A DNA stretch of 64,000 nt, from contig JBGAQH010000004.1 of the NCBI GenBank assembly GCA_044220875.1, positions 471,109 through 535,108 on the forward strand, given 5' to 3'. The notes beneath the pieces are model-generated. The model was not told the origin of the DNA and ran no database searches. It worked only from the letters and a program-made list of their open reading frames with translations. This DNA is from JAEUIT01 sp044220875 (GTDB lineage: Bacteria; Planctomycetota; Phycisphaerae; Phycisphaerales; SM1A02). Both the position numbers and the translations under genes were made by a program. Below are positions 9,601 to 17,106 of the stretch, piece by piece (position 1 is the stretch's first letter; each line of letters starts with the position of its first letter).

Positions 9601-11644
9601 TCACGGTGCCGTTCCCTCCGACGACGGTGAAGGTCACGGGCACGCCGGCCACCGGGTTGCGCGAGTCGCTGACCCACGCCGAGAGCGGGAGCGGCGCAAC
9701 GCCGCCGGTTTCGATTCGTTGGTCATCGCCGGTGCCGATGTTGATCTGGTCGGCCGCGCCGGCGAGGGCGGTCGCGCTGAAGGTGATCGCCCCGACCACA
9801 TCCTTCGACGTGACCTCAACGCGGTTGTTGCCGCAGCCGGAGGAGGATCCGAGCGTCCACGTTGCGCTGGCCTCGCCGCTCGCGTCGGTCAGCGACTGGA
9901 AGTGCACGGCATCCGCGGCGACCCCGTTGCCGTCGAGCCGACCGTCGTTCTGCGTCACTCGGAAGTCGACGACCTTGTTCGCCCAGGGCGAGCCGTCGGC
10001 CTTCCACACCTTGACCCGAATCGGCTGCGGGAGGCTTGACGCAACGGCGCCGATCTGGCCGTCGCCGGTGAGTTTCTCGATGGTGGCTGCGTTCTTCGGA
10101 ATTGCCAGGCGCGTGACGGTGATCGATTGCGTCGCGGTGTTGCCGAGCGCGTCGCTCGCCGCGATCACCAGTTGGGTCGGTCCGATGTTCCCCAAGGGCA
10201 GGCTGGGAATCACCCATGTACCGAGCTGGCCCGATCCGATGTCCACGATCGCAGGCTGGCCGTTCACCGAGACAGTGAGTCCATCGAAGCCGATGAGGGT
10301 GTCGCCGACGAATCCGCCCACGCTGATCGCGGCGTCATAGGTCGTCGCACCATCCACCGGAGAGAGAACCGTGAGCGATGGCGGGTCGGCGTCTCGGGCG
10401 ACCTCTGCCGTCACGGGCGCGCCGGCGATACCGCAGGGCGAGATCGCGCTGACGTACAGGAGATTGACGTTGTTGGCCTTGAGGGGAACGGTGATGGAGA
10501 AGGTCGAGCCGGCCGGACCGGTCACGACCTGGTCGATTCCCTGCACGCGGATCGTGGTCGCGCTGGCGAAGCCGGGAAGATCGGGGATCGTGCCCGACAG
10601 GGTCACGCCCGCGCTCGCCGTGGCGCTGGGATACGCGTTCAGGATCGGCACCGGCGGCGGCGTCGAGCCCGTGAACCCCGGTGCCGCGCCGGCCGCGACG
10701 AAGAACTCGCCCGAGAGGTCGATGATCGACGAGGCGAGCACCACCGTGTAGTCGCCGCAGGAGGAGAGCGGCGGGTCGAAGTGACAGGCGATCGTCCGCT
10801 CGTCGACGAGCAGCGAGGTGGACGAGGGCAGGAACAGTTGGCCGTCGAGCGAACGCATCCGCACGCAGCTCGGCACCACGCCGTCGGCGACGATCGGCTC
10901 GCTCATCACGATCGTGAGGTCGCTCAGGTCTTCGGTCAGCGGCTCGCCGTTGTCGCGGCTGATCGAGGCGATCGTCGGCGCAGCTCCGTCGAGCGGCGGC
11001 AGCGAGCCGCCGAGGCCCGAGAGGAGAATCTGGACGTCGAGGACGTTCACGCAGCCGTCGATGTTGAGGTCGGCGTTCGCGTCGAAGTCGGGATCGGCCA
11101 GCGGCTCGATGCCGCAGGTGCCCAGCGCCGCAAGCACTGCTTGGGCGTCGGCCGCATTGGTCACGCCGTCGCGGTTGGCGTCGCCCTGCAGAACGTCCCA
11201 GCGGAAGACCGCCACGCCGCCTGCGTTCCCATCGCCGGTCGGAATGGTCGGAAACCTCGGATTCGGGACCTCGCCGTCGAGTTCATCGCCGAACTCGCCG
11301 GTGACTCCCGGCCCGACCACGAGCGTCACGCGCTCGGCGGTGATGGCGGGGATGAACGTGACCGTCAGTTCGTTCGCCGCGGCGTTCCAACTGGTTGAGA
11401 GCGGGATCGGCCCGCTGGCCACGCCCCACGCCCGAATCGCTCCGGGAGCGATCGTCACCGCCTCCGAGAAGGTCAATCGAACGGTCGAGAGCCCGACCTG
11501 ATCGACCACGCCCGCACCGAGCGGCGGGACGACCTCGTTGATCGCGGGAATGCCCTGTCCGAAGGCCGCGTTGGCCGAGCCGAGAAGGATCGATGCCGTA
11601 AGGCAGGCGAATGCGGCGAGACGGCGTTGGACGGAGTGGGGCAT
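3611..11644 (-). CDS. Giant exported protein with dockerin-like pair, M15-like domain, Ig-like modules and WDG repeats
   Basis: The product is 2,677 aa. The ATG at 11644 is preferred over an upstream ATG at 11761 because it directly precedes a signal peptide (QRRLAAFACLTASILLGSA, cut near AFGQ) and has GGGAG about 10 nt upstream. Order of modules: dockerin-like calcium loops at about 153-213; Ig-like and carboxypeptidase-regulatory-like modules to about 1100; a peptidase M15-like segment near 1120-1290 with SAYRNP, VGG and SIHQFGGAVDM, matching the SxHxxGxAxD zinc motif; a BIG2-like domain near 1485-1565; a further regulatory-like module; about 14 repeats of 50-60 residues built on ARWDGxxWxxLGxG...DDGxGxALYVGGxFTxAGG (about 1661-2385); and C-terminal FG-GAP-like loops DVDGDGDLDLV and DANGDGLLDV. 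Probably a surface or extracellular protein; whether the M15-like part is active is unknown. Confidence 0.88.
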   Translation of the reverse strand: MPHSVQRRLAAFACLTASILLGSANAAFGQGIPAINEVVPPLGAGVVDQVGLSTVRLTFSEAVTIAPGAIRAWGVASGPIPLSTSWNAAANELTVTFIPAITAERVTLVVGPGVTGEFGDELDGEVPNPRFPTIPTGDGNAGGVAVFRWDVLQGDANRDGVTNAADAQAVLAALGTCGIEPLADPDFDANADLNIDGCVNVLDVQILLSGLGGSLPPLDGAAPTIASISRDNGEPLTEDLSDLTIVMSEPIVADGVVPSCVRMRSLDGQLFLPSSTSLLVDERTIACHFDPPLSSCGDYTVVLASSIIDLSGEFFVAAGAAPGFTGSTPPPVPILNAYPSATASAGVTLSGTIPDLPGFASATTIRVQGIDQVVTGPAGSTFSITVPLKANNVNLLYVSAISPCGIAGAPVTAEVARDADPPSLTVLSPVDGATTYDAAISVGGFVGDTLIGFDGLTVSVNGQPAIVDIGSGQLGTWVIPSLPLGNIGPTQLVIAASDALGNTATQSITVTRLAIPKNAATIEKLTGDGQIGAVASSLPQPIRVKVWKADGSPWANKVVDFRVTQNDGRLDGNGVAADAVHFQSLTDASGEASATWTLGSSSGCGNNRVEVTSKDVVGAITFSATALAGAADQINIGTGDDQRIETGGVAPLPLSAWVSDSRNPVAGVPVTFTVVGGNGTVNGASQATVASDATGHAEVSFTAGTTPGVNRVRATFPGNATNPAVFTLYGIARDITRPTSFKGLVFDNASQPIGNVKVTLKFQDHFVGPVLSNAQGQFEFPSIDEDGAVHVMVEGFLANKLNGKPLPPGVKFPSLGYDTVIIPHAENSLGRPVLLPPLLPENARVWDGQSDIELTCGGVDGLKYIVKANSMTLVNGSHPTPGAPVTLSINQVHHGAVPMPLPDGASPPFDATFYPPGATFDPPVAVEYPNMSALPPGAAVHFLTFNHDTGEFEAMAPGRVSEDGSTIRSEPGTGLTKSGWHGPGLPILVTTKCISMGYCAPLGDDPAPVGRILVNGRCAQSFTDFVVHPFVELTTPMHVEVFTANPEATVSWSVTSHNGGGVVIPFGEGNTFDIEPDLFPADRPVTGAYGFESWPIEYHIEATVSSADGVETLTAVLQQDKRSVLRQEYADFYWYGGSSIETPARSLINTPIGTPNFGGAEFNKGNYTSDGGLVLNGFMQQIAQETRTAFGLPIHLDSAYRNPRRNKAVGGVPNSIHQFGGAVDMTPTVNTPENKVKLYLAAVDAALAGGTAETVLLEHGAKQLLPSLWRPPIGTVTFEGTHNGVQYSMVCIDTNGDMLPDTVQSVTPADLPKTVVLAWDGGGSFSLNFAIADFGVVQPGDSLWVDLPPSLFQTEFVLLGTSLDAIFGWATHIHADKPGVPTTSDAEDDEEAALLSPWTFSGGGQSVETGPAAAFVLENVGAGDTWGPGGPGTPADGVSDSPIQLVGQQVVNGITRYAYTPPFFVTDGATQVVPELVVLDVPPLMPVSIAVTGPDMLMVGESGAVTVIAKMNDGTTRDVTSSEEWTTYVTSNPAIATVDPNGMIAGQKTGVVFVTATSGSSSTTLRILVLSELLPTTVVGTVKTEAGDPVVGAVVSSGFGSTAVSVADGSFSIEAMVPSRVSGTTVSAVATIRGQTYSGSSVALIVPNGYSDAGQIVLTPSSLCDAAWVPAFGGRPLTGEVNAFAVFDDGAGPALYAGGQFTAGSSKQTLFLAKLSDDEWVSVGNGLNGPVTSLVVHDDGAGEALFVGGAFTSAGGVAANRIARMSGNGWSAVGGGMNFMVRALAVFDASDGAGPRLIAGGDFTTAGGVLASNIAGWNGSSWSPLGAGMNGSVHCLLTCDVGSGSALYVGGAFTNPGSRIARWDGAGWSALGAGISVIQSTAVYALAAFDEGNGPVLFVGGAFNFAGGQKAHGIARWNDSGWSPVASSHGGSFSGDVKALAVMDDGSGAGEKLFAGGSFGAGQGVNDLARWDGSTWTAVGGQPFGTVTTLATVETGAGVKLAVGHQFDSSLLWDGANWSVPTTGFNGEVSELISFDDGVRGPSLYALGSFTVVGGKLASRIARWDGQEWHALETGLNGPASAAAVFDDGRGGGPSLYVGGRFSQAGGVLANNIARWDGTTWTSVGGSGFETMGQYGGRPDPDTQVHELCVFDDGTNGPKLVATGFFDTVDGSPMSFIAAWDGSAWAPLDAGLNYEGRALAAWDDGTGEALYVAGSFSLAGGSVPGPLARWDGQGWSALPESLNGSVSDLEVFLDVTIGQSVLIAGGDFSGTPRIELGGLGRFNGRSWSWVYPGGPFPGAAYALEAAETPDGPVLFVTGSFTFPSKEITNAAMLSGTTWAPMGDGVSLNAAFTLEHFDDGSGAALYVGGAIPVGPAGDSFVSKWGCPAPPEGAVAQVRKVVREPSLSRAADCTAKHLADLHLKAGDSLVLGDETRRYGTITAEPGSTIRLTSADSHLIVTNLTVEPGATFEWLGGTIEIDGGAWLHPYEITVGCDLDARLVLHAGAFVRAPKLLVCELGSLVGEGTVDAFVQNGGAIAGEDSGLRVLAGYAQEPTGTIIASMAELDAVVAGRAHACSAVDALPFTGGLARRQLVDVDGDGDLDLVRSIGTPEEAIVALWLDRGDGHFGSPVLCQSERAMGFVTIVDANGDGLLDVQLSPRDGGSDITLLAGGDVEVTR
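4490..6660 (-). repeat. About 14 tandem WDG/GGxFT protein repeats
   Basis: Inside the giant gene, units of about 50-60 codons recur with the pattern WDG-x2-W-x2-LGxG, then a DDGxGxALYVGG core, then FTxAGG and IARWDG. Unit lengths vary and identity between units is moderate at the DNA level, so this is an old protein repeat array and not a recent DNA satellite. Such units probably form beta-propeller or beta-solenoid-like blades. Confidence 0.8.
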
Positions 11645-11703
11645 CCGGTACTCCCGATGTGAACGTGTGGCAGAGGCGGGGGGCGACGACGGCGGCGCAG
11701 CGT

Positions 11704-11811
11704 GCGTCTCGCCGAGAGAAGACTCTCGACCAGTGCTGGAGCGCAGGATGCCGCCGGTCACTGCAACGGAATGTGCCGGGAGTCAGGGGGACTTCGCCTG
11801 AGGCGCGTCAA
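11704..11811 (-). repeat. 108-bp direct repeat, copy 2 (native junction kinase / giant gene)
   Basis: This is the counterpart of 3277-3384, differing at three positions. It contains the last codons and stop of the kinase gene and most of the leader of the giant gene. The leader has a perfect 6-bp hairpin CGAGAG-AAGA-CTCTCG at 11713-11728, without a T-run on either side. Confidence 0.9.
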
Positions 11812-14800
11812 ACAGCTGCACGCTGCCGTCCACGAACCCCATGCCGGCCCACTCGCCGTTGTCGCTCACCGCGATCTTGGAGGAGGGTTCGACGGGGACG
11901 GGGAGCGTGACAAGTTCGCGGCCCCGTTCGACATCCCAGACCCGGAGGCCGTTGTGAACGATGCCGAGCAGCCGCCCGCCCGGCTCGAAGGCGATGTGGT
12001 TGCCGTTGAACCCATCGCCTGGCCAGGATCGTCTGAGCTTCCAGTCCGCGGTGGACCAGAGCATCACCATGCCGTCCTCGCACCGCGCGGCGAGCCAGCG
12101 GCCATCGAAGCTGAACGACATCGACCAGACCGTACTCGCCGTTTCGAGCGCAGCGAGACGGACGCCGTCGTCGATGGCGAAGACCTCGAGGCCGGTTCCG
12201 GGTCGTGGGGAGAGAGCGAGCCAGGCACCGTCGTGCGTCATGGCAAATTCACTCATATTTCGCATCGGGAATCGGCGAACCATGCGGCCATCCGCAGTCG
12301 AGAACAGCTCCTTGCCATCGTCCACGTTCAGCAGCACCTCACGATGTCCGGGTCGGAACGTGGCTCCGCGCCAGCCCTTCGACGATCCGGCCGTGAGTGC
12401 GGTGCCTTGCGTCTCGCCCGTCGCCGCGCTCCGGACGACTGCGTTGGCGGCCATGTCGTGCACCACGAGCATGCCATCGTCTGAGAAGTCGACCGCTCCG
12501 ATGATGCCGCTCGGCTCCAACGGCGGACTCGCCCATCGCCGACGCCCACTGCGCGTGTCGAACATCGCCACCATCGGGTCGCCCGGAGGTCTCTCCCCCG
12601 ACGAGGTTGCAAACCACGACCCATCCGGAGAGAACGCCAGCGAGTACACCCATGCCCGATTGGTTTGGTGGCGAAGGACGTCCGACGTCTCCGGGTCCCA
12701 CCGTCGAATGATCCCGGAGTAGTCAATACTCAGGAGGCTTGCAAGCTCGTTCACACCACTCGCTTCGATGCCGGCGATCCCACAGACCGGCGGCGTGTGC
12801 CCGAGCAACGTTCGATACGGCCGCGCCGTCGCCGCATCGAAGGCGGTGATGGCTCCGTTCTCGCCTCCGAGGAAGAGGACCGGCTCGCTGGGGTGCCACG
12901 CAAGCGACGTTGGTCGCAACGCGTCGATGGACGCTGAACGCTCGGTGCCGGTGACCATGTCGCGGACGACAAGCCTCTCGGCAACAACGTCGATGGCGAG
13001 CCAACGACCGTCCGTCGAGAACGACGCTCGGCTGAACGCCATCCGGTGAGTCGGCACGGGATCGAGGCCGAAGCGCGAGATGACCTCGCCGTCGACGACT
13101 CGCGTCAGCCGAGCATCGCCATCCCGATCAAGCACCATCCAGACGCCGTCTGGACTGATCGCCTGAGGGTACATCAGGTCATTGGTCGCCGATCGGTGCT
13201 CGACCGTTCCGTGAGGCGTGATCTCCTCCGTCCCGATCCGCCAACGATCCGACGTTCCGCCGGTCTTGGCGATGAGGAGATGCTGGCCGTCCTCCTCGAA
13301 GTGCGCGATGCGAGCCCCCTTCACGGGGCGCGATGCGAGGACGCTCCCCGTCGCCGCGTCCAGGACCTGCACCTCGGTCGAATCGGCGACCACGGCGACG
13401 CGTGTGCCATCGGGTGAGAACGCCACGTCGGTCGGTTCCCGCGATGCCTGGTGATTCCAGCGTTCCGCGAGGGTCGCCACATCGAACGCCCGAACCATGC
13501 CAACCACATCGCTGAACACGACCGTCGAGCCGTCCGGCGAGGCACACGACGCCCGAGCGATCTTGACGGCCGAGTCCGAGTGGGCCACGCTCCGATCGAC
13601 CTCGGCATTCAGGTGCCGCCACTCCCAGCCGCGATGCACGACCGGCGCAGCATCGAGTCGCTCGCGAGCCAAGGCGATGTCCCTGGTCCGCACGGCGGCC
13701 TCGGCGGCAATCACGTTGGCGACGTAGGCATCGAACTCGGCCTGATCGCGGGCCGTCACCGCTGCCCTTTCGCTCGCCATCGCCTGCAGCAGCCCGATGC
13801 CGGTGCCGGCAAGTCCCAAGGCAAGCGTGACGATGGTCATGGTGGCCCCCCACACGAGGGCCCGGTGCCGCCGGGTGAAGAGCCGAATGGTGTAGACGGC
13901 GCTCGCCGGCCGGGCGGAAATCGGCTCGTGGTGCAGGAAGCGCCGCACGTCCTCGGCGAACTCCTGCACCGAGGGATAGCGCCGCCCAAGGTCGCGTTCG
14001 AGGGCCTTCGAGAGGATCGTCTGGAGATCACCGCCGACCTGTGTCGCCAGATGCGGAGCGACGTCGCGCATCCGCTTGGGCACGGCCATCGAAAGCGAGC
14101 TGATCGCCTTGTGGACGGGAAGGCCCGCGACATCAAACGCGGATTGGCCGGTCAGGAGCTCATGAAAGAGGAGGCCAAGCGCGTAGACGTCGGTGCGGAT
14201 ATCGATGGCCGACGGGTCGCCGGCCAACTGCTCCGGACTCATGTACTGGAGCGTTCCGACGAGCTGTCCCAGTTCGGTCCGCTGGGTCGCAAGCGCAATG
14301 TCGGAGTCGGTCGAACGGGCGATGCCGAAGTCGATGATCTTCGGACGAAGCTCCTCGGCGCTGGTGTCCACGAGCACGTTGCTCGGCTTGATGTCGCGGT
14401 GGATGACGCCTCGGCAGTGCCCGAAGTGAATCGCATCGCAGACCCGAAGGAAGAGCTCGATGCGGGCCCGCACGTCGAGGTGCCGCTCCTCCGCGGCGTC
14501 GACGATGCTCCTGGCATGCGGAATGATCTCCATCGCAAACCACGGCGCGGTGCCATGCGCCTCACGCTGCGTTCCGACCTCGTAGATCTGGGCGATGCCC
14601 GGATGGACGAGCCGGGCCATGATTTCCGCCTCGTTGCGGAATCGGGTCAGGGCCGCTCGCGAGAGCAGGCGAACGTCAGAGAGCTTGATGGCCACGGTTC
14701 GGCTGGGCGATTCCTGACGGGCCTCGTAGACCCGGCCCATGCCGCCGGCCGCGATGAGTCGATCGATGCGAAAACCGCCGATCGTCGTACCGATGAGCGG

Positions 14801-15052
14801 ATCCGCCTCTGCGGCATTCGCGTCGCCCTCGGCCATGATCGGGGCCACGGCCGAGGCGATGAGCGACTCGATGGCATCAACCGCTCCGAGCGCCCCATCG
14901 TCGGCCGCAAGCATGGCGAGCACCTCGCGGCGCAGGTCCGCATCGCCGGCAGTGCGCTCCGCGAGCCGCGATGCCCTCGCCTCCCCGTCAAGTTCGACCA
15001 GCTCGGTAAAGAGATCGCACGCCCGACGGTGCAGCCCAGGCGCGTCGCTCAC
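11783..15052 (-). CDS. Transmembrane Ser/Thr protein kinase with C-terminal WD40 repeats
   Basis: The product is 1,089 aa and phosphorylates protein Ser/Thr residues. I choose the GTG at 15052, which overlaps the stop of the sigma-factor gene as GTGA and has AAGGA 9 nt upstream, over an ATG at 15076. Kinase motifs (GTG numbering): glycine loop GGMGRVYEA about 103-111, VAIK lysine 123, HRDIKPSN from 218, DFG 241-243, SPEQ about 272. One membrane helix follows at about 399-423, then WD40-like repeats fill about 470-1089, with GSVQLFDAP at the end. The kinase domain is predicted cytoplasmic and the propeller extracytoplasmic. It is translationally coupled to the ECF-like sigma gene, a pairing common in planctomycetes, which suggests that kinase signalling controls the sigma factor. 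The giant exported gene lies 138 bp downstream on the same strand and may be part of the regulon, which is inference. Confidence 0.93.
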   Translation of the reverse strand: MSDAPGLHRRACDLFTELVELDGEARASRLAERTAGDADLRREVLAMLAADDGALGAVDAIESLIASAVAPIMAEGDANAAEADPLIGTTIGGFRIDRLIAAGGMGRVYEARQESPSRTVAIKLSDVRLLSRAALTRFRNEAEIMARLVHPGIAQIYEVGTQREAHGTAPWFAMEIIPHARSIVDAAEERHLDVRARIELFLRVCDAIHFGHCRGVIHRDIKPSNVLVDTSAEELRPKIIDFGIARSTDSDIALATQRTELGQLVGTLQYMSPEQLAGDPSAIDIRTDVYALGLLFHELLTGQSAFDVAGLPVHKAISSLSMAVPKRMRDVAPHLATQVGGDLQTILSKALERDLGRRYPSVQEFAEDVRRFLHHEPISARPASAVYTIRLFTRRHRALVWGATMTIVTLALGLAGTGIGLLQAMASERAAVTARDQAEFDAYVANVIAAEAAVRTRDIALARERLDAAPVVHRGWEWRHLNAEVDRSVAHSDSAVKIARASCASPDGSTVVFSDVVGMVRAFDVATLAERWNHQASREPTDVAFSPDGTRVAVVADSTEVQVLDAATGSVLASRPVKGARIAHFEEDGQHLLIAKTGGTSDRWRIGTEEITPHGTVEHRSATNDLMYPQAISPDGVWMVLDRDGDARLTRVVDGEVISRFGLDPVPTHRMAFSRASFSTDGRWLAIDVVAERLVVRDMVTGTERSASIDALRPTSLAWHPSEPVLFLGGENGAITAFDAATARPYRTLLGHTPPVCGIAGIEASGVNELASLLSIDYSGIIRRWDPETSDVLRHQTNRAWVYSLAFSPDGSWFATSSGERPPGDPMVAMFDTRSGRRRWASPPLEPSGIIGAVDFSDDGMLVVHDMAANAVVRSAATGETQGTALTAGSSKGWRGATFRPGHREVLLNVDDGKELFSTADGRMVRRFPMRNMSEFAMTHDGAWLALSPRPGTGLEVFAIDDGVRLAALETASTVWSMSFSFDGRWLAARCEDGMVMLWSTADWKLRRSWPGDGFNGNHIAFEPGGRLLGIVHNGLRVWDVERGRELVTLPVPVEPSSKIAVSDNGEWAGMGFVDGSVQLFDAPQAKSP

Positions 15053-15609
15053 GGCGCGAGTTCCTTGAGGAGCCACGCCCGCCCCGCCCGCCAGTCGTTG
15101 AAGGCCGTCCGTGAGGAGATGCCGAGCAGAAGTGCGGCCTCGTCAATGGTCATCGAGCCGAAGAGGTGAAGCTCGGCGATCTTGCCCTGCCGAGGATCGA
15201 GTTCGGTGAGCCGGGCGAGGGCATCATCGACGTCGACCACCTCGAAGGGAGCTTGCGAGAGCACGCCGAGGGCCCGAGCGTCGAGCGTGACCGGTGGCCG
15301 ACCGCTGCCCCGCTTGGCGGCCTGCTCCCGGCGGGCGTAGTCGACCAGGACGCGGCGCATCTGCGCGGCGGCGATGGCCAGGAATTCGCCCTCGCTCTCG
15401 TAGGTTCGTTCCGTCTCGCTGAGGCGCATGAACGCCTCGTGCACGAGGGCCGTCGCCTGAAGCAGACGCTTCGACTGCTCGGCCCGAATGAACGCCGCGG
15501 CCAGCCCGCGCAACCGACCATAGGCCTGCGGAAAGAGCGTGTGAACGCCATGCCCGTCGCCGGACTGCCCCTCCCCGCGTGCTTCGTCAGGCTGATTGGA
15601 CTGGTGCAT
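15049..15609 (-). CDS. ECF-like RNA polymerase sigma factor
   Basis: The product is 186 aa. Region 2 is represented by LVHEAFMRLSE and AAAQMRRVLVDYARREQAAKRG, region 4 by LTELDPRQGKIAELHLFGSMTIDEAALLLGIS followed by a helix-turn-helix end. The ARREQAAKRGSG stretch is typical of the planctomycete and acidobacterial ECF-like group that sits beside Ser/Thr kinases. The ATG at 15609 is used; an in-frame ATG at 15639 would add ten residues, and neither has a clear Shine-Dalgarno. A TATGTT box at 15662-15657 lies just upstream of the longer form. The open frame continues further upstream but is antisense to the TetR gene and not coding. The gene ends by overlapping the kinase start. Confidence 0.9.
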   Translation of the reverse strand: MHQSNQPDEARGEGQSGDGHGVHTLFPQAYGRLRGLAAAFIRAEQSKRLLQATALVHEAFMRLSETERTYESEGEFLAIAAAQMRRVLVDYARREQAAKRGSGRPPVTLDARALGVLSQAPFEVVDVDDALARLTELDPRQGKIAELHLFGSMTIDEAALLLGISSRTAFNDWRAGRAWLLKELAP

Positions 15610-15656
15610 CGGACCGCTCAGACGCCGTGACAGGTGCATCCCGAGACGCGGCGACG

Positions 15657-15662
15657 AACATA
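15657..15662 (-). promoter_or_regulatory. Possible -10 box of the sigma/kinase operon
   Basis: TATGTT on the minus strand, 17 nt before the ATG at 15639. No clear -35 is visible. Assigned only from position and sequence. Confidence 0.35.
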
Positions 15663-15862
15663 ACCGCTCGGAGCGCAATGGCACAACACCTTCCGTCGCA
15701 TACGGTCGCGAATCGTTGGGGCGATGCCGGAACGCCAATCGCTGATGTGGCCGAGGGCCGTGCATGCACGCATGAAGCGCAGGATCCGGGCCGCGACTGC
15801 ATCGAAGTGGCCCGAGGACCTCCGATCGATCTTCGTGAAAATGCACCGGCCTGCCTTGCACC

Positions 15863-15880
15863 ATACCAACTAGTCGGTAT
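15863..15880. promoter_or_regulatory. Palindromic operator in front of the TetR gene
   Basis: ATACCAACTAGTCGGTAT is an 18-bp palindrome with one mismatched pair, centred on ACTAGT, 33 bp before the tetR-type start. It overlaps a TATGTT box at 15877-15882 that can serve as -10, so binding would block transcription. This is the classic arrangement of an autorepressed TetR-family gene. Confidence 0.75.
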
Positions 15881-15912
15881 GTTGTCCCCGCCGACCGCCG
15901 GCACCCCTCCCC

Positions 15913-16593
15913 ATGCCCCGCCCCCACGCTCGCCGTCCATCCCCGAAACAGGCCTCTCCTGCCGTCCCTCCCGACGCCGGTGCCCACGCTTCGAAGTCCC
16001 GGCTTCTCGACGCCGCCCTCAACGTGATTCGCTCGAAGGGCTACGCGGCGACGACGATCGACGACATCTGCGCGGCGGCGCACCTGACCAAGGGCAGCTT
16101 CTTCCATCACTTCGACAGCAAGGAATCGCTCGCCCTCGCCGCGGCCGACCACTTTGCCGCGATGGCCGCCGGGCTCTTCCGCACCGCTCCCTACCACGCC
16201 CATGACGACCCGCTCGATCGGGTGCTCGGCTACGTCGACTTCCGGGCCGCGATCCTCCGCGGCGAGATTCCCCAGTTCACCTGCCTCCTCGGCACACTCG
16301 TGCAGGAGACCTACGAGTCGCATCCGGCGATCCGCACAGCATGTGACCGGCACATCAGCGAGCACGCCGCTCAGGTCGCCAAGGACATCGCCGAGGCCAA
16401 GCGCCTGTATGCCCCGAAGGCCTCGTGGACCGCCGAGAGCCTCGCCCTCTTCACCCAAGCCTCGCTGCAGGGCGCCTTCGTCCTCGCCAAGGCCCGCAAC
16501 GGACCCGCCATCGCGACGCAGTGCATCGGGCATCTGCGGCGCTATGTCGAACTCCTCTTCGCTCATACCAACCGGAAGGACACCCGCTCATGA
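15913..16593 (+). CDS. TetR/AcrR-family transcriptional regulator
   Basis: The product is 226 aa. After a proline-rich leader of about 25 residues comes the DNA-binding domain: LLDAALNVIRSKGYAATTID, then DICAAAHLTKGSFFHHFDSKESL (helix-turn-helix at about 50-72). The C-terminal ligand-binding half resembles regulators with the pattern FxCLLGTLVQE. The gene overlaps the following PhnB-like gene by ATGA (16590-16593), so the two are translationally coupled. The palindrome at 15863-15880 is the likely binding site, giving autoregulation of both genes. The inducer is not predictable from sequence. Confidence 0.93.
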   Translation: MPRPHARRPSPKQASPAVPPDAGAHASKSRLLDAALNVIRSKGYAATTIDDICAAAHLTKGSFFHHFDSKESLALAAADHFAAMAAGLFRTAPYHAHDDPLDRVLGYVDFRAAILRGEIPQFTCLLGTLVQETYESHPAIRTACDRHISEHAAQVAKDIAEAKRLYAPKASWTAESLALFTQASLQGAFVLAKARNGPAIATQCIGHLRRYVELLFAHTNRKDTRS

Positions 16594-17051
16594 CGACCGC
16601 CGCCTGCCAATCGCCCTCCCAATGCACGACCACCACCCGCTCCGTGCAACCCTGCCTCATGTTCGGCGGCCGATGCGAAGAGGCCCTCGCCTTCTACCGC
16701 GCGGCCGTCGGTGCCGAGATCGACATGGTGCTGCACTTCAACGAAAGCCCCGAACCGACGCCGCCGGGCATCCTCGCACCCGGCTTCGACGCCAAGGTCA
16801 TGCACGCCGCGTTCCGCATCGGATCGAGCACCCTCTACGCCTCCGACGGGTGCGGCCCGGACACGCATTTCCATGGCTTTTCGCTCTCCCTCGCGGTGCC
16901 GACCGAAGCCGACGCGGACCGCTGCTTCAACGCCCTCGCCGACGGCGGGCAGGTCCGGATGCCGCTCTGCAAGACCTTCTGGTCGCCCCGCTTCGGCATG
17001 CTGACCGATCGCTTCGGCATTGCCTGGATGGTGATCGTTCCCGGCACGTGA
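16590..17051 (+). CDS. PhnB-like VOC (glyoxalase/bleomycin-resistance fold) protein
   Basis: The product is 153 aa, starting at the ATG inside the ATGA overlap with the upstream regulator gene. The pattern is typical of PhnB/YjdN-type proteins: PCLMFGGRCEEALAFYRAAVGAE at the start, FNESPEP, a VMHAAFRIG strand, FSLSLAVPTEADADRCFNALADGG, and the ending FWSPRFGMLTDRFGIAWMV. Such proteins have the vicinal-oxygen-chelate fold; substrates are rarely known. The coupling suggests that the repressor controls this protein and that it handles a small toxic or reactive molecule, which is inference. Confidence 0.88.
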   Translation: MTTAACQSPSQCTTTTRSVQPCLMFGGRCEEALAFYRAAVGAEIDMVLHFNESPEPTPPGILAPGFDAKVMHAAFRIGSSTLYASDGCGPDTHFHGFSLSLAVPTEADADRCFNALADGGQVRMPLCKTFWSPRFGMLTDRFGIAWMVIVPGT

Positions 17052-17106
17052 ATGCACCGTGATCCCGGCGGGCGGCAGACGGCGCGAGTGCCTGTGGAGC
17101 CCCCAC

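Noticed and set aside
15610..16566. N-terminal extension of the ECF-like sigma factor
   Set aside because: The open frame continues upstream but is antisense to the TetR gene; sigma homology begins only after 15609.
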